A stretch of DNA of 55,825 nt, from positions 1 through 55,825 of IMG/VR virus record IMGVR_UViG_3300007512_002194; one strand, 5' to 3'. This document shows, one piece after another, positions 7,842 to 16,267 of this stretch. The translations under genes were made by a program, and so were the position numbers. Source of the stretch: a virus. A model generated the notes under the pieces. The model worked only from the letters and a program-made list of their open reading frames with translations. It was not told where the DNA came from and did not search any database. Within the stretch, counting starts at the first letter, position 1, and each line of letters opens with the position of its first letter.

Positions 7842-8268
7842 TAGAGCTCCTGTTGAATATAATATCTTTTAGTGTTTTACCATCTAGCTTGCCAGAGAGC
7901 TTATAGCTTACCTCTCTATACTCTAGCCCCGCCTCTTCAATGGCTGTTTTTTTAAGGTTGTCTCTGTGCTGCATTTGGTGAAAATCAGATTTGGCTTTGT
8001 GGTAGGGGCTATTGCCAAAATTTGTTATGTTGTAGTGTTGGCGTCCATGCAGTTCTAGTACTGTGCCTAGCTCATCAATATACCAGTCGACATGGTGGTT
8101 GTTATACTGATAGCCGGTTACTATGCCAGATACGGGGACCTCTTGGAAGCAGTGTAAATGCTTAAAGAATAAGTCGTTAGCAAATATATCTCTTACTTCA
8201 TTATGGAATAGAGATGCAGATTCTGTTAGATCAAATTGAGTTTTCCATTTACTTCTTTTGTCCTGCAA
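7834..8268 (-). CDS. Vsr/DUF559-like PD-(D/E)XK endonuclease (possible homing endonuclease)
   Basis: 144 residues from a TTG at 8268 that has a perfect AAGGAG seven bases upstream; the longer frame from 8328 lies wholly inside the neighbouring gene. Core motif HHVDWYIDELGTVLELHGRQHY gives an Asp, a Glu and a His in the order of Vsr/EDxHD-type nucleases when split as VDWY and LELHGRQHY. The C-terminal helix-strand EAGLEYREVSYKL also fits. Free-standing nucleases of this kind in phages are often homing enzymes; no invaded gene is visible here. Start choice and homing role are inference. Confidence 0.6.
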   Translation of the reverse strand: MQDKRSKWKTQFDLTESASLFHNEVRDIFANDLFFKHLHCFQEVPVSGIVTGYQYNNHHVDWYIDELGTVLELHGRQHYNITNFGNSPYHKAKSDFHQMQHRDNLKKTAIEEAGLEYREVSYKLSGKLDGKTLKDIIFNRSSNG

Positions 8269-8560
8269 GTTTAAACTCCTTGCCAGGCAGTAGTTTAAGT
8301 ACTCCTGCTTCTTGTAAGAATTTTTCAATGTCGTATAGTTCTGTTTGACTATCTATTTGTTTAAAGAGTGTTGTGTGAGTAGGGTCCACTAGTTCGATAT
8401 AGATCTTATCTGTCTTGCTATGTTTAAAGCAGATATACTCTTTGAATCCTCTCACAACGGTTGCCAAATGTATCCAAGGCCCTCCTCCGAATATATTGGG
8501 ATCAAGCGCTTGTTGGATATCATTGACTAAGATAAATTTGGTACTAAAAGCTTTAGACAT
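8249..8560 (-). CDS. Unknown small protein
   Basis: 103 residues, mixed alpha/beta, soluble. It starts one base inside the stop of the upstream Cas4-like gene (TAATG) and overlaps the nuclease downstream by 20 bases. A central GGGPWIHLATVV and a basic C-terminus are the only notable features. No family recognised. Confidence 0.55.
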   Translation of the reverse strand: MSKAFSTKFILVNDIQQALDPNIFGGGPWIHLATVVRGFKEYICFKHSKTDKIYIELVDPTHTTLFKQIDSQTELYDIEKFLQEAGVLKLLPGKEFKLAGQKK

Positions 8561-9306
8561 TATTCATTAGGGTAGCAGTTGGATTTGTATGGGCATTTAT
8601 ATAGACAGGGTAGCACAGGATAATGATGCCCTGTTTCTATTGTTTTAATGACTCCTTCTATTCTTTTAAGAAGGGTTAGGTTGGTCTGATTAGAGTCGTA
8701 GCACTCGTATACCATTTGGTTCCTCTTATCATGCGCAAAAACATGCATTTTTACTTGTGGCCTACCCGATCTCATGTGCTTGGCAACAAATGGTTTAAGT
8801 ATCTTTAGCTTTAAATGTAGGGCCGGATCGTTAGCTATACAGTGCTCGTAAGCATTGCTAGCTGGCACAAAGGCAATTGCATGCAGTGTCTGGGTGGTTT
8901 GTGAGCGCAATAGACCAGATATCTGGAGCTGTATTGGCGTTTTGGAAACACGCACTACTGGTGCTATAGGACCATAAATAGGTATATAGTTTTGTATAGG
9001 CAGCACTTCAAATAGATCTTTTAAGTATAAGGTGCACTGGTTGAGATAGGCGTTGATTTGTGGTTCAAGCAAATCTTCTTCCTGTCCCTTGAGTGCCATC
9101 ACCTTTAGTAAGATTTTATGATAGTCGATTATGCTATGCGGTTTACGTAGGGAGGTCACCACAACGCGCTCATATGTAGCCTTGGCAACCTCTAAGAAAA
9201 AAGAGCCTCTATGCTCACCCCCTCTATAGTAGTACTCAGAACACTTCACAAAGGCTCTTAAACGCTCCTCTGACAGCGTCTTGCCTGCTGTTGCAGGGGT
9301 AAGCAC
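8560..9306 (-). CDS. Cas4/RecB-like Fe-S protein lacking nuclease residues
   Basis: 248 residues with the layout of Cas4/AddB-type nucleases: an N-terminal LSEERLRAFVKCSEYYYRGG (Cys22) and a C-terminal cluster CLYKCPYKSNC (Cys234, 238, 244), the four ligands of a 4Fe-4S cluster. Where the family has G-x-x-D and E-x-K, this protein reads ISGLLRSQTTQTLHAIAFVP, with neither acidic residue nor lysine. It may therefore be a structural or DNA-binding relative of the intact enzyme at 16268-17305. The start is GTG, just after the upstream stop. There is no Cas1/Cas2 or CRISPR array in the window. Confidence 0.6.
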   Translation of the reverse strand: MLTPATAGKTLSEERLRAFVKCSEYYYRGGEHRGSFFLEVAKATYERVVVTSLRKPHSIIDYHKILLKVMALKGQEEDLLEPQINAYLNQCTLYLKDLFEVLPIQNYIPIYGPIAPVVRVSKTPIQLQISGLLRSQTTQTLHAIAFVPASNAYEHCIANDPALHLKLKILKPFVAKHMRSGRPQVKMHVFAHDKRNQMVYECYDSNQTNLTLLKRIEGVIKTIETGHHYPVLPCLYKCPYKSNCYPNE

Positions 9307-9307
9307 T

Positions 9308-10147
9308 CTAGAACTTGCTCCCCATGCTTAGGTCGCCACTATACACGGTGCTACCGGTACCTATAGAAGCTCCGCCAGTTATCCATAAGTCAGTTATGAT
9401 GGGGAGCTTATGCCCTATGTTGTAGCTTACTGGATCTATACCTATACGAATATTATCTCTACTGACAGAACCTCTTAAAGAGAGGATGTCTAGGTAGGCT
9501 GTTGGGTGTATGAGCGAAGTAGACAGTGAGACAGAAGCGTCTAGTGTAGGAAGCGATAAGGTGCCACTTATCAGTACATGTGGTTCAAAGAGATTATGCT
9601 CTCTAACTTTTGTAACTGTAATATCGTTAAGAGGAATTGGCACTTCTATGCTTGGCTCAAAGGAAGAGGTGGCTGACAGAAGTACGCCTGTAGTGTCTTC
9701 GCTTATTAAGACTTGACTCTTGAACTTTAGATCAAAGATTTCAAAGGTATATGAGGTTGCTTCTGATAAGAAATGTGCAACTGCTAACCCACTATCAAAC
9801 CTATAAAGATATGATGCAGGTAGGGTAGCAGTGGTTTCAGTACCACCCTCTATAATGGTTTCGGTTCTTACAATATAGCGCACCTCTGCTGGCCTATCTT
9901 CAAGGACCTGTATCAGTTGTTTTAGTTCTTCAGTTTCCTTGCTGCTCTCAGATAGGAGCTTGTTTAGACTACTTGTCTTGTTCTTCGCCTTCTGCAGTTC
10001 TCCCTCTATGGTGCTCTTGTCAAGAGATAGGGCTTTATATACAGAGGATGCTTTTTTACTCGCTACAAAATAGCCTGTAGAAAATATAAATAGGAGTATT
10101 AGGCTTAAGTATATGTAGGCTTTTAATTGTTTAGCTAGGTTTTCCAT
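9308..10147 (-). CDS. Membrane-anchored coiled-coil / beta-rich protein
   Basis: 279 residues. Residues ~11-29 (YIYLSLILLFIFSTGYFVA) form one transmembrane helix. Residues ~40-90 are a coiled coil (SLNKLLSESSKETEELKQLI). The remainder is beta-rich with Gly/Ser/Thr repeats and ends GASIGTGSTVYSGDLSMG. This topology suggests an envelope protein with a periplasmic domain; a spanin-like or virion-associated role is possible but not shown by any motif. It stands between Dam and the Cas4-like gene on the same strand. Confidence 0.55.
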   Translation of the reverse strand: MENLAKQLKAYIYLSLILLFIFSTGYFVASKKASSVYKALSLDKSTIEGELQKAKNKTSSLNKLLSESSKETEELKQLIQVLEDRPAEVRYIVRTETIIEGGTETTATLPASYLYRFDSGLAVAHFLSEATSYTFEIFDLKFKSQVLISEDTTGVLLSATSSFEPSIEVPIPLNDITVTKVREHNLFEPHVLISGTLSLPTLDASVSLSTSLIHPTAYLDILSLRGSVSRDNIRIGIDPVSYNIGHKLPIITDLWITGGASIGTGSTVYSGDLSMGSKF

Positions 10148-10157
10148 ATGGGCTTTC

Positions 10158-10631
10158 TCATGGCTCTATGGTGCCCACCTCTAGAGGAGTGATTTCTGCT
10201 CTAAATATTGCTACTGCTGACGGGAATGGAGCACTTCCGTCGCCATTGCCAAATTTAAGCCTTCCCTTTACAAAATAAAGCTCACTAGCTTTCATGACAT
10301 AGTTATGCCAGTACTTAGTATCTGTTCTAGCAGGTATTAGTATTGTTACCTGAGTGTCTGGTTGGCGCGATTCGTCGTAAGCTTTCTTTATCCAGTCTCC
10401 AATCTTCCTTCCATATGGTGGATTCATGAAAACATTATCGCCCTTCCAGCTTTGCTCTAGGCCATTTTCAGAGGCAGTAAAGTAGAGTGGGGTTTTATAA
10501 TTTGACTGATTAGCGCATGGGTCTAGGGTGAACGGGCCAAACTCTTCGTTGAGAAGATCAAAGAAGTGCTGTGGAGTAGCCCAGTCGTCAGAGTCAGAAC
10601 TAAATAGTATTTCTTGTGTCTGCTTATTCAC
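10158..10631 (-). CDS. Phage Dam-type DNA N6-adenine methyltransferase
   Basis: 157 residues. DWATPQHFFDLLNEEFGPFT opens the domain, DPCANQSN follows, and the catalytic NPPYGRKIGDWI tetrad (NPPY) is at residues ~90-93; VTILIPARTDTKYWH and VKGRLKFG complete the order of the phage Dam family (Pfam 'DNA N-6-adenine-methyltransferase'). The longer frame to 10772 only overlaps the upstream gene, so I use the GTG at 10631, eight bases before that gene's stop, with GAGAG upstream. It would protect phage DNA or mark its replication; the target site cannot be read. Confidence 0.85.
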   Translation of the reverse strand: MNKQTQEILFSSDSDDWATPQHFFDLLNEEFGPFTLDPCANQSNYKTPLYFTASENGLEQSWKGDNVFMNPPYGRKIGDWIKKAYDESRQPDTQVTILIPARTDTKYWHNYVMKASELYFVKGRLKFGNGDGSAPFPSAVAIFRAEITPLEVGTIEP

Positions 10632-11073
10632 TTGTGCTCTCAGTTGTGGTGGCAGCCATATTAGAGGTCTCGACTTGGGCAGTAGGCTCTGCTTTCTTCT
10701 TTGTAGTGCGCTTGGCTCTTGTCTTGGCTTTTGCCTTGGGCTTTGTTTTGACTTTGGGAGTTTTACTAGCACCCCAGTGGCTAGAAGTGCTAGCTTCCTC
10801 TGAGTTTTCTGCAGGGGATGTCAACACTTGTTCTACATGCTTGGATATATAAATAGGCTGTAGCTTATGATCGGCAACCTTAGCGTCTCTCACTGTCAAT
10901 ACAGTGAAGTCATCTGTGCTCATTAAGCCACGAGTATTATAGTGAATAAGATCTCTTGAGATGAGAGTCTTGCGTATCCTATCGACTGTATTCCCAACAT
11001 AGTTGTCGCCAGTCTCTAGATAATAAAAGGTTTTGTTTTGTTTACAAAAGATGCCTAGGCTATCTTCGCGCAT
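10624..11073 (-). CDS. Unknown protein with basic Lys/Ala/Pro tail
   Basis: 149 residues from the ATG at 11073, which has AAGGA seven bases upstream; the longer frame runs into the cupin gene. Residues 1-85 form a small globular domain (YYLETGDNYVGNTVDRIRK). Residues ~95-149 are a disordered tail with repeated KxKPKAKAKTRAKRTTKKK, like histone-H1 or DNA-condensing tails. It may bind DNA next to the Dam methyltransferase, with which it overlaps by 8 bases. Function unknown. Confidence 0.55.
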   Translation of the reverse strand: MREDSLGIFCKQNKTFYYLETGDNYVGNTVDRIRKTLISRDLIHYNTRGLMSTDDFTVLTVRDAKVADHKLQPIYISKHVEQVLTSPAENSEEASTSSHWGASKTPKVKTKPKAKAKTRAKRTTKKKAEPTAQVETSNMAATTTESTSE

Positions 11074-11083
11074 TATTGTTTCC

Positions 11084-11569
11084 TTATGATATGCGAATAG
11101 AGTCGTCGTCATAAGATGGTGTAGAAGACTCTATGAGGCGAACTTCAGTAGAAGTTGCTCTTAGTGAATGTGGTAGGCCTGGCGCTATGACGAAAGAATT
11201 CCAGGCAGTTATAGTTTTTGTTGTTCTCTTTTTATTTACTATTATGTCTATGTAAAGAGTGCCAGCAACCACCAGCATAGTTTCATGCTTTTCTATATGG
11301 AAATGCATAGAAGTAGCTTGATTGGGGTTTATAATTAAAAGCTTTTGACAGTATAGCTCATTGTTCTGAAAGTGTCGTTCTTCGCCCCAAGTCTTAGGAA
11401 CTATCAATGGAAGCACATCACCGCTCTCGCCTAGCGCTCCTCTGTTATGTCCAGTTGTTGCAACTGGGATTATGATAGGAAGCTCTGGCTCAATAACAGA
11501 GGAGTCGGGCAGCAAAATGCCACCCGGACTCCTCTGAATTGATGTTCTTCTCGTTTTACTTTTCGACAT
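11084..11569 (-). CDS. Cupin-domain protein
   Basis: 161 residues. After a disordered ~50-residue N-terminus the cupin core has SMHFHIEKHETMLVVAGTL (metal ligands H-x-H-x4-E pattern plus the GTL turn) and PGLPHSLRA with the last His. WGEERHF before it is the tryptophan motif of the C-terminal cupin of phosphomannose isomerase / sugar-nucleotide enzymes. It may bind or isomerise a sugar, which would suit the heptose-type genes elsewhere; no active-site proof. Confidence 0.75.
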   Translation of the reverse strand: MSKSKTRRTSIQRSPGGILLPDSSVIEPELPIIIPVATTGHNRGALGESGDVLPLIVPKTWGEERHFQNNELYCQKLLIINPNQATSMHFHIEKHETMLVVAGTLYIDIIVNKKRTTKTITAWNSFVIAPGLPHSLRATSTEVRLIESSTPSYDDDSIRIS

Positions 11570-11597
11570 GAGTAAATAGTTATGCTAGGTGATATTA

Positions 11598-14081
11598 TCA
11601 CATTTCGTATTCTGTTGCTGCAATAGATACTACTGCATTACCATTTAACTTTATTTTACCCTCTTCCTTAGCGTCTATATAATTCTCAGCTTCATTTAAT
11701 GCATTCTTAACACACTTTGGCTTTAGTGTAACAGACCTAGTATCAAGATCCAATATTAGCTTGTCTTTGAAGCTAGATATCTTATTCTTTGTAAAGTTAA
11801 TTAGTAGTCTTGGGCTAGCAGTACCTTCATCGTTTGTCCAGAATATCTCGGCATGATCTTTACGATCATGAAGATCGTTATATACATGCAGAATTGCTAG
11901 TGGTCTATACATCAGTGCTCTTGCATCAGCTAAGTCATCATCTACAGGTAGCTTCATCTTAGACTGATCTATAGGCATGTTCTTTCTGTATTCGGCAGTA
12001 GCTATCATACATAGTCTGTATTTAACGCACATATGTTTTTGCGCATTAGAGATCATAGTCATTCGAGTGGTTTGATCCATGTGACCCCAATCTGCAAGGT
12101 TGTGAGTATTATCGCATATGATCATGATCTTCTTGCTTGGAAATCTACTTCTGTAATATTTAACATTTCTTTCAAGCACAGATAGAGTACTACCGTCTTC
12201 TGCATCTAATATGACTAGTCGTTCATCTGCGAGCAGATCTTTGAAAAGTTCATCTGCTAAGTTGTAAGCCTCTATAGTAGCTTTGTCATTCTTGGGCAGG
12301 TATTTGTGAGGCTGAACAACCATTCCTATGGTAAGTGTTGGGCCAGTTGGATTGGCCATTGCATAAAGATTAGATTTGATTCTAGGCTCTATTTGCTGAT
12401 AGCTATCATCTGTAGAGTGAATGATTACAATTGCATTTGGATCTGAAAGCGCAATGTCACATCCTAAAGCTAGTACTGTTGCTGTTTTGCCCGAATTTGA
12501 TCTTCCACCAACGTACATTAAGCAGCCCTTTGTCCAGTCCATGCCTCCTGAGAAAGCATCAGCAAAGCCAGAGTAATAGTTCATCTCAAAGGTTGCTGCA
12601 TTCCCATCATCAGAGTCTCTGCGTAGCTGTTGGATTGCATCGTATCTAGATAGCTGATAGTTAACACCTGTTACATTTCTTTGGTACTCTCTTTCAATAG
12701 TAAGTACGCGTTGCTCATGTTGAGCAATAGTAGCGATAATATTATCAGGATCTTCTGAGACTTCTTGTACATAGCTTTCTGCAGATGCTACTAGTTGTCG
12801 TTTTCTTTCTGTATAGTCGTTACTGCGTAGCGATGAGACATCAGAGCCTATTGCTTGTGGTGATATGCCTGTAAAGTTAGCAAGCGCTTGAGTAAGTAAT
12901 TCTCTTTTTACAGCTGCACTTTCAGTAGCGATAATAGGTATCATTCTCTGACAGATAGTATCTGGCGTGTCATTGCTAGAGGCTTGAGATAGCTGCCACT
13001 CAAAAGCAGGTAGCTTTTTCAGCGACAAGTATGGCTCTGCGTCTTCTGCACCATGCAGTAGGTCGTCTGGGTCTTTTGACTCGCTATTTTCGGGTGCTGC
13101 CACAACGTGTGCAGAAATACCTGTTGTGGCCTTAAGTATAATCTCTAGTACACGTTGAGTAGCTATATAGCCAGCATTGTCCCAGTCGAAGCTTAGGTAT
13201 ATACTTCTAATTCCTAGCTTTTTTAAGAGTAACAGATGATGCTCTGTAAAGGCTGTACCACATACTGCTGCGGCGTTTAGCACACCTACTCTATAGAGTT
13301 GAGCTAGATCTCCTGGGCCTTCAACTATATATATACCTGCCTTCTTAGCATCACCTGCCTTCAGTGCAGTGTCTAGGCCTAGTAATACTTTGCCTTTTTC
13401 ATATATGTGTGATTCTGGAGAGTTTATATACTTAGATACAGAATCATCTCCATTGAGAGCTCTTGAGATGAAGCCTACTGGTCTACTTCTTTCGTTTCTA
13501 ATGACAAAGGTAAGCTTATCGTCTCCAAAGAACGAGTGGTATCTGGTTCTAACTAGTAACGACTTAAGTATTTCCTTTGGATCCCAGCCCTTCTCAACAA
13601 GCTTGGCCATGAGGTCTTCTTCGTCGATGGAGCCGAGCGAAAGGTGATCTTGAGTCCAGTTCCTTTCTGTTATGTATTTAGATATCTGACCGTGCAACAC
13701 TAAGATGTCTGCAATATCTTGTGTCAGCTTATGCTGGCGTGCTCTCTCTTTGTCGGTATGAGAGGGTTCTCCTAATCTCAAGGGTATGTCTAGCGTTTTG
13801 CATAGCTCAGGAATTGTTACTGAAAGCCATTCGCTACCAGAAGTAGGTAGGTTTTCTAAGACATGAGCAACATCAAAGATATCTCCAGTCCAATTACATG
13901 AGAAGCATTTGACAGTCTCATTATTAGTCTTAGGATTAAAACTCATGCTTGGCTTATTGTCATCATGAGCAAAGCAATTCATCTTTCTTGTATTAGATCT
14001 AATGTTATGCTTGATTATTAAGTATTCTCTAAGCTGTCCTCGGAGAAGTGGGATGACTTCTTGGAGATTAGTGATGTACAT
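11598..14081 (-). CDS. Bifunctional primase-helicase (DnaG-like + DnaB-like)
   Basis: 827 residues from the ATG at 14081 with GGAGG in front (the longer frame only adds overlap with the PfkB gene). Residues 36-62 form a CHC2-type zinc finger (C-x2-H ... C-x2-C: Cys36, His39, Cys59, Cys62). A TOPRIM domain follows: YIVEGPGDLAQL near 255 and LSFDWDNAG (D-x-D) near 299. A DnaB/gp4-type RecA-fold helicase has Walker A VGGRSNSGKTAT near 527 and Walker B in IMIICDNTHN. The order is that of T7 gp4-like replicative primase-helicases. It overlaps the PfkB gene by 64 bases. Confidence 0.9.
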   Translation of the reverse strand: MYITNLQEVIPLLRGQLREYLIIKHNIRSNTRKMNCFAHDDNKPSMSFNPKTNNETVKCFSCNWTGDIFDVAHVLENLPTSGSEWLSVTIPELCKTLDIPLRLGEPSHTDKERARQHKLTQDIADILVLHGQISKYITERNWTQDHLSLGSIDEEDLMAKLVEKGWDPKEILKSLLVRTRYHSFFGDDKLTFVIRNERSRPVGFISRALNGDDSVSKYINSPESHIYEKGKVLLGLDTALKAGDAKKAGIYIVEGPGDLAQLYRVGVLNAAAVCGTAFTEHHLLLLKKLGIRSIYLSFDWDNAGYIATQRVLEIILKATTGISAHVVAAPENSESKDPDDLLHGAEDAEPYLSLKKLPAFEWQLSQASSNDTPDTICQRMIPIIATESAAVKRELLTQALANFTGISPQAIGSDVSSLRSNDYTERKRQLVASAESYVQEVSEDPDNIIATIAQHEQRVLTIEREYQRNVTGVNYQLSRYDAIQQLRRDSDDGNAATFEMNYYSGFADAFSGGMDWTKGCLMYVGGRSNSGKTATVLALGCDIALSDPNAIVIIHSTDDSYQQIEPRIKSNLYAMANPTGPTLTIGMVVQPHKYLPKNDKATIEAYNLADELFKDLLADERLVILDAEDGSTLSVLERNVKYYRSRFPSKKIMIICDNTHNLADWGHMDQTTRMTMISNAQKHMCVKYRLCMIATAEYRKNMPIDQSKMKLPVDDDLADARALMYRPLAILHVYNDLHDRKDHAEIFWTNDEGTASPRLLINFTKNKISSFKDKLILDLDTRSVTLKPKCVKNALNEAENYIDAKEEGKIKLNGNAVVSIAATEYEM

Positions 14082-15007
14082 AGATCCTCCATGGTAAGTG
14101 TGGTTACTGATGTGAATGGTTGAAGAATCACATCTCTGCAACAAGCGATAGCAAAGTCGCATGCGTCCTTGCACAGTTCTAAAGAGTTCAGAACAGATAG
14201 TTCGCTGATGTTGGCCGGGTGGTAGAGTAAGTAGGCGGCAACAGCTGCTGTAAAAGTATCACCTGCGCCGCATTCATCTATTATGTCTACAGGTGGAATA
14301 CTAATAGATAATTCATGATGCACGCCATCGGCTGCTCTAACTATCTTAATGTCGTATGGGCCATTTGTCCACAATAGCATATCAAAGTTATCGCTAAAGT
14401 TTGCCTCATACTCATTGCCTGTTGCATGCCATATGTTGAACTTGGATGCTTTTAATAGAGATGTATCTAGTGTTCTATTGCGAGAATCTACTATACAAAA
14501 GCCGAAAGCATTCTCTATGTCTTTTATACTACTGGCAGCCTTGCGATGCGTATTGACTGTACCTTTATTATAATCTGCGATAACAAGAGCAGCCTCTATC
14601 TGCCCATGGATGGATAGCAATTCTTGATAGTAAGACTTCATTGTCATGAAGACGTCTATATGCTGTGGCTGTGTGTATATAAATTCCTTTTTATCTGTAG
14701 GGATTCCACTAGCTTCTATGTGTGTGCTGCTTGGCATTTTGCTATCTAGCGATAGAAGATATCTGCGCAGGGTATATATATCTTCTGTTTTATATAAAAC
14801 ATTGGCATCTATGGGGCCGGTAGGAGAGAAGAAGTGTACAGTGTTCTTACCTATCAATGCTTCTGCATTTTTCCATGTGTTGAGTGCTCCGCCATATCGT
14901 CTCTCAACAGATTCTGTTGTGTAACGGTTGGCGGAAGTAAGAGACCCCGTATAGAAAATATCTATAACGGGGTCTCCAGTACAGAATAGGTGTTTATTTA
15001 GTACCAT
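14018..15007 (-). CDS. PfkB-family sugar kinase (HldE kinase-domain-like)
   Basis: 329 residues. CTGDPVIDIFYTG and YGGALNTWKNAEALIG fit the N-terminal substrate-binding motifs of RfaE/HldE kinase domains, and DECGAGDTFTAAVAAYLL carries the catalytic base Asp and anion hole of PfkB kinases. HldE phosphorylates heptose-7-phosphate at C1; the matching nucleotidyltransferase domain is encoded separately at 31119-31535. The gene overlaps the IMPDH-like gene upstream by 14 bases and the primase downstream by 64 bases. The family is clear; the exact sugar is inference. Confidence 0.8.
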   Translation of the reverse strand: MVLNKHLFCTGDPVIDIFYTGSLTSANRYTTESVERRYGGALNTWKNAEALIGKNTVHFFSPTGPIDANVLYKTEDIYTLRRYLLSLDSKMPSSTHIEASGIPTDKKEFIYTQPQHIDVFMTMKSYYQELLSIHGQIEAALVIADYNKGTVNTHRKAASSIKDIENAFGFCIVDSRNRTLDTSLLKASKFNIWHATGNEYEANFSDNFDMLLWTNGPYDIKIVRAADGVHHELSISIPPVDIIDECGAGDTFTAAVAAYLLYHPANISELSVLNSLELCKDACDFAIACCRDVILQPFTSVTTLTMEDLCTSLISKKSSHFSEDSLENT

Positions 15008-16031
15008 GAGGCGTGCCTTCTATATAGGCTGCTTGCGTAATCTTTACAAAGTATACATTTGTAGGATTTAGCTCTTCTATTGAGCTAAGGCCAAGGTAAC
15101 TGATAGCCGACGCTACACCACCTCTAAACTCTTCCACTATGTTCTTGCAAAATCCTTTAGGAGTAATGGTGGGGCCAGACGCTCCTTCGGGACAAGCAGG
15201 ATCTTTTGCATACTGTGAGATTTGAAATTCTCTGGACGCTTGTCCTCTAAATTTCTTTTCTCTTCTGTTGTCTTTGTTTACAAACCAGCCAGCGCTTTCG
15301 ATACAAGAGCTAAATCGACTGCCCAACATAATGGCGTCTGCCCCTGCTGCAAGATACTTCACGGCATCGCCAGAATACTTGATTCCTCCATCAGCAATAA
15401 TCTCTATATCTATCTCTTTTGCTTCTAGATATTTGGCTATAATATAGATAGCTTTTAGCTGCGGATAGCCACAGCCCGTCATTAGCCTAGTTGTGCAAGC
15501 TGCTCCAGGGCCTACACCCACTCTTAGGTGTGTGCACCCAGCAGCCCAAGCTCTCTCTGCCCCCTCAGGGGTACAGAGAGAGCCAGACATAATGTTCCCT
15601 ATGTAGGGGCTTTTAGAGAGCAATGTAGCTGCACTGTGAGCCATTACGGAGTCCCCATGAGCTATGTCTATGGATACCGATACTGAGCCATATGCAGGCT
15701 TAGTGTTATTGAGTCTATATAGGAAGTCCTCCAAGTCGGCTTCTTTAGCACCTATTGCAAAGAAAACATTAGGGTTTTCCATGTGCTCGGTAAAGGTTCT
15801 GTTCCAGTCTTCATGTAGGAAGCGACAGACTACAGGATGCTCTCCAAGAGCTACCATAGCGTTAGACATTCCATAGCCTGTCACAGTGTCCATAGGAGCG
15901 CTGTAAATGAATGGCTTTAGTTTTGCATCTGCTCTTGAGGTAAGGATTCCTTTGGCTGGGAGCAATAGAACATCGTTAACGGATAGGTTTTCTGAAAGTA
16001 ATGGATTTACATATGGGGTCTGCGTTCGCAT
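14994..16031 (-). CDS. IMP dehydrogenase / GMP reductase family protein
   Basis: 345 residues, a single TIM-barrel without the CBS pair of bacterial GuaB, as in GMP reductases. The catalytic loop is GVGPGAACTTRLMTGCGYPQL in two parts (Cys in ACTTR, GYPQL typical of GMP reductase). IIADGGIKYSGDAVKYL and MLGSRFSS bind the phosphate, and EFRGGVASAISYLG closes the fold. It interconverts IMP and XMP/GMP and would alter purine pools for phage replication. Which reaction is catalysed cannot be decided from motifs alone. The gene begins inside the small gene at 16007. Confidence 0.85.
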   Translation of the reverse strand: MRTQTPYVNPLLSENLSVNDVLLLPAKGILTSRADAKLKPFIYSAPMDTVTGYGMSNAMVALGEHPVVCRFLHEDWNRTFTEHMENPNVFFAIGAKEADLEDFLYRLNNTKPAYGSVSVSIDIAHGDSVMAHSAATLLSKSPYIGNIMSGSLCTPEGAERAWAAGCTHLRVGVGPGAACTTRLMTGCGYPQLKAIYIIAKYLEAKEIDIEIIADGGIKYSGDAVKYLAAGADAIMLGSRFSSCIESAGWFVNKDNRREKKFRGQASREFQISQYAKDPACPEGASGPTITPKGFCKNIVEEFRGGVASAISYLGLSSIEELNPTNVYFVKITQAAYIEGTPHGTK

Positions 16032-16261
16032 TCGTTTTCCTTGATTCTAATAGCTATAGTATCCCAGCTTCCATCTGCATTAAGTATGCACTCATGCACT
16101 TCGGCCAGGTACCTAGCTACTTTCTTTTTGAGTATTTGAGCCAATGCAATGGGAGGCAAATGGTCTATAAGCATAGTGACCGCATCATCCAACTCTAGAT
16201 ACGGTCCATATACTGTTAGCTCATTGTCTACCCATATCTTCACAAGGAAGTAGGTATCCAT
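16007..16261 (-). CDS. Unknown small protein
   Basis: 84 residues, ATG at 16261, overlapping the IMPDH-like start by 25 bases. Begins MDTYFLVKIWVDNELTVYGP, with a small alpha/beta fold suggested by alternating strands and one helix (DDAVTMLIDHLPPIALAQIL). No motif recognised. Confidence 0.5.
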   Translation of the reverse strand: MDTYFLVKIWVDNELTVYGPYLELDDAVTMLIDHLPPIALAQILKKKVARYLAEVHECILNADGSWDTIAIRIKENECERRPHM

Positions 16262-16267
16262 AAGTTC

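Noticed and set aside
7834-8328. Long version of the Vsr-like nuclease from TTG 8328
   Set aside because: The extra 20 residues lie entirely in another gene in a different frame, while TTG 8268 has a perfect AAGGAG.
10158-10772. Long version of the Dam methyltransferase
   Set aside because: The first 47 codons only shadow the Lys-rich tail of the upstream gene; GTG 10631 sits at that gene's stop.
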